Source of the DNA: Prevotella sp.
Lineage (GTDB): Bacteria > Bacteroidota > Bacteroidia > Bacteroidales > Bacteroidaceae
NCBI GenBank assembly: GCA_017477435.1
Contig: JAFUVV010000043.1
Span: 1-61,971 of the forward strand
Reading direction: 5' to 3'
DNA length: 61,971 nt
Of the stretch, positions 60,995 through 61,971 are shown one piece after another. The notes under the pieces are model-generated. The model made no database searches, had not been told where the DNA came from, and saw only the letters and a list, made by a program, of their open reading frames with translations. The position numbers and the translations under genes are program-made. How positions within the stretch are numbered: the stretch's first letter is position 1; each line of letters starts with the position of its first letter.

Positions 60995-61821
60995 GCTTTT
61001 ACAAATCGTTCTTTCCCAAACATATCTTTCACCACTGTGGCCTCTGCGAGTCCTGCATCGGAGGCGCATGCCGCCACCTCGCGGCCGTATCGCTCGTTTA
61101 TCTCCATCCACACGCTCCCTCCGCCCTTGAGGGCCGTGGCAGCATAGCGGCATATGGCGCGATAGAAGATGAGTGGGTCGTCGTCGTCGACGAAGAGTGC
61201 CAGCGCGGGTTCGTGGACCAGCACGTTCTGTTCCATCCCCTGCCGCTCGCTCTCGCAGACGTATGGCGGATTGCTCACGACGATGTCCAGCACGTTGCTC
61301 TGCGGCGCTGCCGTCAGGATGTCCTCGCAGCGGAAGTCGACCTCTGCTCTCAGGGCCTTCGCGTTCTGTCGCGCCACGGCCAGGGCATCCTGCGATATAT
61401 CCGTCGCCGTCACCGCCGAGCCTTCCACTTCTATTGCCAGCGACACTGCTATGCATCCCGATCCCGTGCCGATGTCGAGAATCTGGCAGGGCTTTTCCTT
61501 CTGCCGTGCCTCTTCGGCTACCATCCCTACCATCTCCGCCGTCTCCGGCCGGGGTATGAGTACGCTTGGCGAGACGGCAAACCATCGCCCTCTAAACTCT
61601 GCTCGCCCCACCACATACTGCACCGGTTCGCCCGTGAGCAGCCGTCGCGAGAGCGCAGCGGTAGCCTCGGCAGGCAGGAGTAAGTCGCCGCCCATCACGA
61701 TGTCCTCCATCGTCAGACCGAAGGCAGCCTCCAATGCCAGCCGCGCCACAGCCCTCGCCTCGACGTCGCCGTAGAGAGGTACAAGCTGCCGACATAGTTC
61801 TCTATAAGAAAATTTCTCCAT
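60982..61821 (-). CDS. prmC: Release factor N5-glutamine methyltransferase
   Basis: The NPPY catalytic motif is in VVSNPPYVCESER, and the SAM-binding motif in ILDIGTGSGCIAVSLA. The start at 61821 (MEKFSYRELCRQL) fits the promoter just upstream; the longer frame from 61944 does not. The enzyme methylates the GGQ glutamine of release factors. Length (279 aa) is normal. It leads the overlapping set prmC-recX-comF-queH. Confidence 0.93.
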   Translation of the reverse strand: MEKFSYRELCRQLVPLYGDVEARAVARLALEAAFGLTMEDIVMGGDLLLPAEATAALSRRLLTGEPVQYVVGRAEFRGRWFAVSPSVLIPRPETAEMVGMVAEEARQKEKPCQILDIGTGSGCIAVSLAIEVEGSAVTATDISQDALAVARQNAKALRAEVDFRCEDILTAAPQSNVLDIVVSNPPYVCESERQGMEQNVLVHEPALALFVDDDDPLIFYRAICRYAATALKGGGSVWMEINERYGREVAACASDAGLAEATVVKDMFGKERFVKAWKR

Positions 61822-61829
61822 TTCCAGGA

Positions 61830-61860
61830 CAAAGGTAGTGCAAGTCGAGTGCAGAACAAA
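61830..61860 (-). promoter_or_regulatory. Promoter of prmC-recX-comF-queH
   Basis: On the minus strand TTTG (61857-61860), a 19-nt spacer and TACCTTTG (61830-61837) match the consensus exactly. The -7 box ends only 8 nt before the prmC ATG, so the transcript would be leaderless or nearly so. Confidence 0.75.
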
Positions 61861-61971
61861 ATAAAAACGCAAGTTTTTGTTTTTTATGCCGAGACGTAGC
61901 CTACCTTCAGCGTCAGCTAAAGGTAGTGACAAGTTGTTGAGCAAGCGAAAAAAGCCGAGAGTAAAAACAAA

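Noticed and set aside
1-61971. tRNA or rRNA genes
   Set aside because: I looked for the usual TTCGA-loop and clover-leaf patterns in intergenic regions and saw none; a covariance search would be needed to be sure.

Overview
The window reads as a chromosomal segment of a Bacteroidales bacterium, most likely Prevotella or a close relative. The evidence is Bacteroidetes-type promoters (TTTG, 19-22 nt, TAnnTTTG), a leucine-rich repeat protein with a type IX secretion style C-terminus, DUF4252/DUF6242/DUF6089 proteins, a split KorA/KorB oxidoreductase and the uppS-bamA-ompH-murI block. I saw no rRNA, tRNA or CRISPR array.

Region 1 (1-13.5 kb, all minus strand, AT-rich) is an accessory locus. A TPR/transmembrane/HTH regulator lies upstream of two proteins that share an N-terminal leader (MAKK..K..VK.PY..EE..Q....W..GG.VE...Y.EGE). 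One carries a C39-like cysteine peptidase domain. With them sit a lipoprotein, a two-domain glycosyltransferase, a short LanC-like protein and several exported proteins of unknown function. Broken copies of the leader gene, the lipoprotein gene and the LanC-like gene are scattered between them, so the locus turns over by duplication and recombination. Region 2 (13.6-28.9 kb) holds an ECF sigma operon bracketed by two DUF4252 genes, rnc, fabF-acpP, a Y-family polymerase with a small partner ORF, a large exported protein, an LpxL-type acyltransferase with an MsbA-type exporter, and three tandem FKBP isomerases. Region 3 (28.9-33.6 kb) is a mobile patch: a BspA-like LRR protein, a DUF2971 protein with a long structured leader, and an IS256-variant insertion sequence with doubled terminal repeats.

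Region 4 (33.6-46.8 kb) is mostly core metabolism: a Gfo/Idh/MocA oxidoreductase, a SIR2 deacylase, a GNAT, a Na/Pi cotransporter, a nucleoside kinase, korA and korB (separated by a GxxExxY nuclease module with inverted repeat flanks), upp and pckA. Region 5 (47.3-55.6 kb) is an envelope block: DUF6242, DUF6089, uppS, bamA, three OmpH/Skp chaperones and murI. Region 6 (55.8-61.8 kb, minus strand) holds a lipoprotein with a heptamer repeat in its 5' coding region, argH, an SRPBCC protein, pyrE, and the overlapping set prmC-recX-comF-queH.

Three observations stand out. First, arrays of 19-nt dyads at an exact 22-nt period occur in four intergenic regions: three arrays have AGTACA/TGTACT arms and one has ACTATC/GATAGT arms, so architecture is kept while arm sequence changes. 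Second, a PD-(D/E)xK-type GxxExxY gene with inverted repeat clusters sits between korA and korB with no transposase. Third, the leader-protein/LanC-like/glycosyltransferase locus of the first 13 kb. All functional claims rest on reading the sequence; no database search was run.
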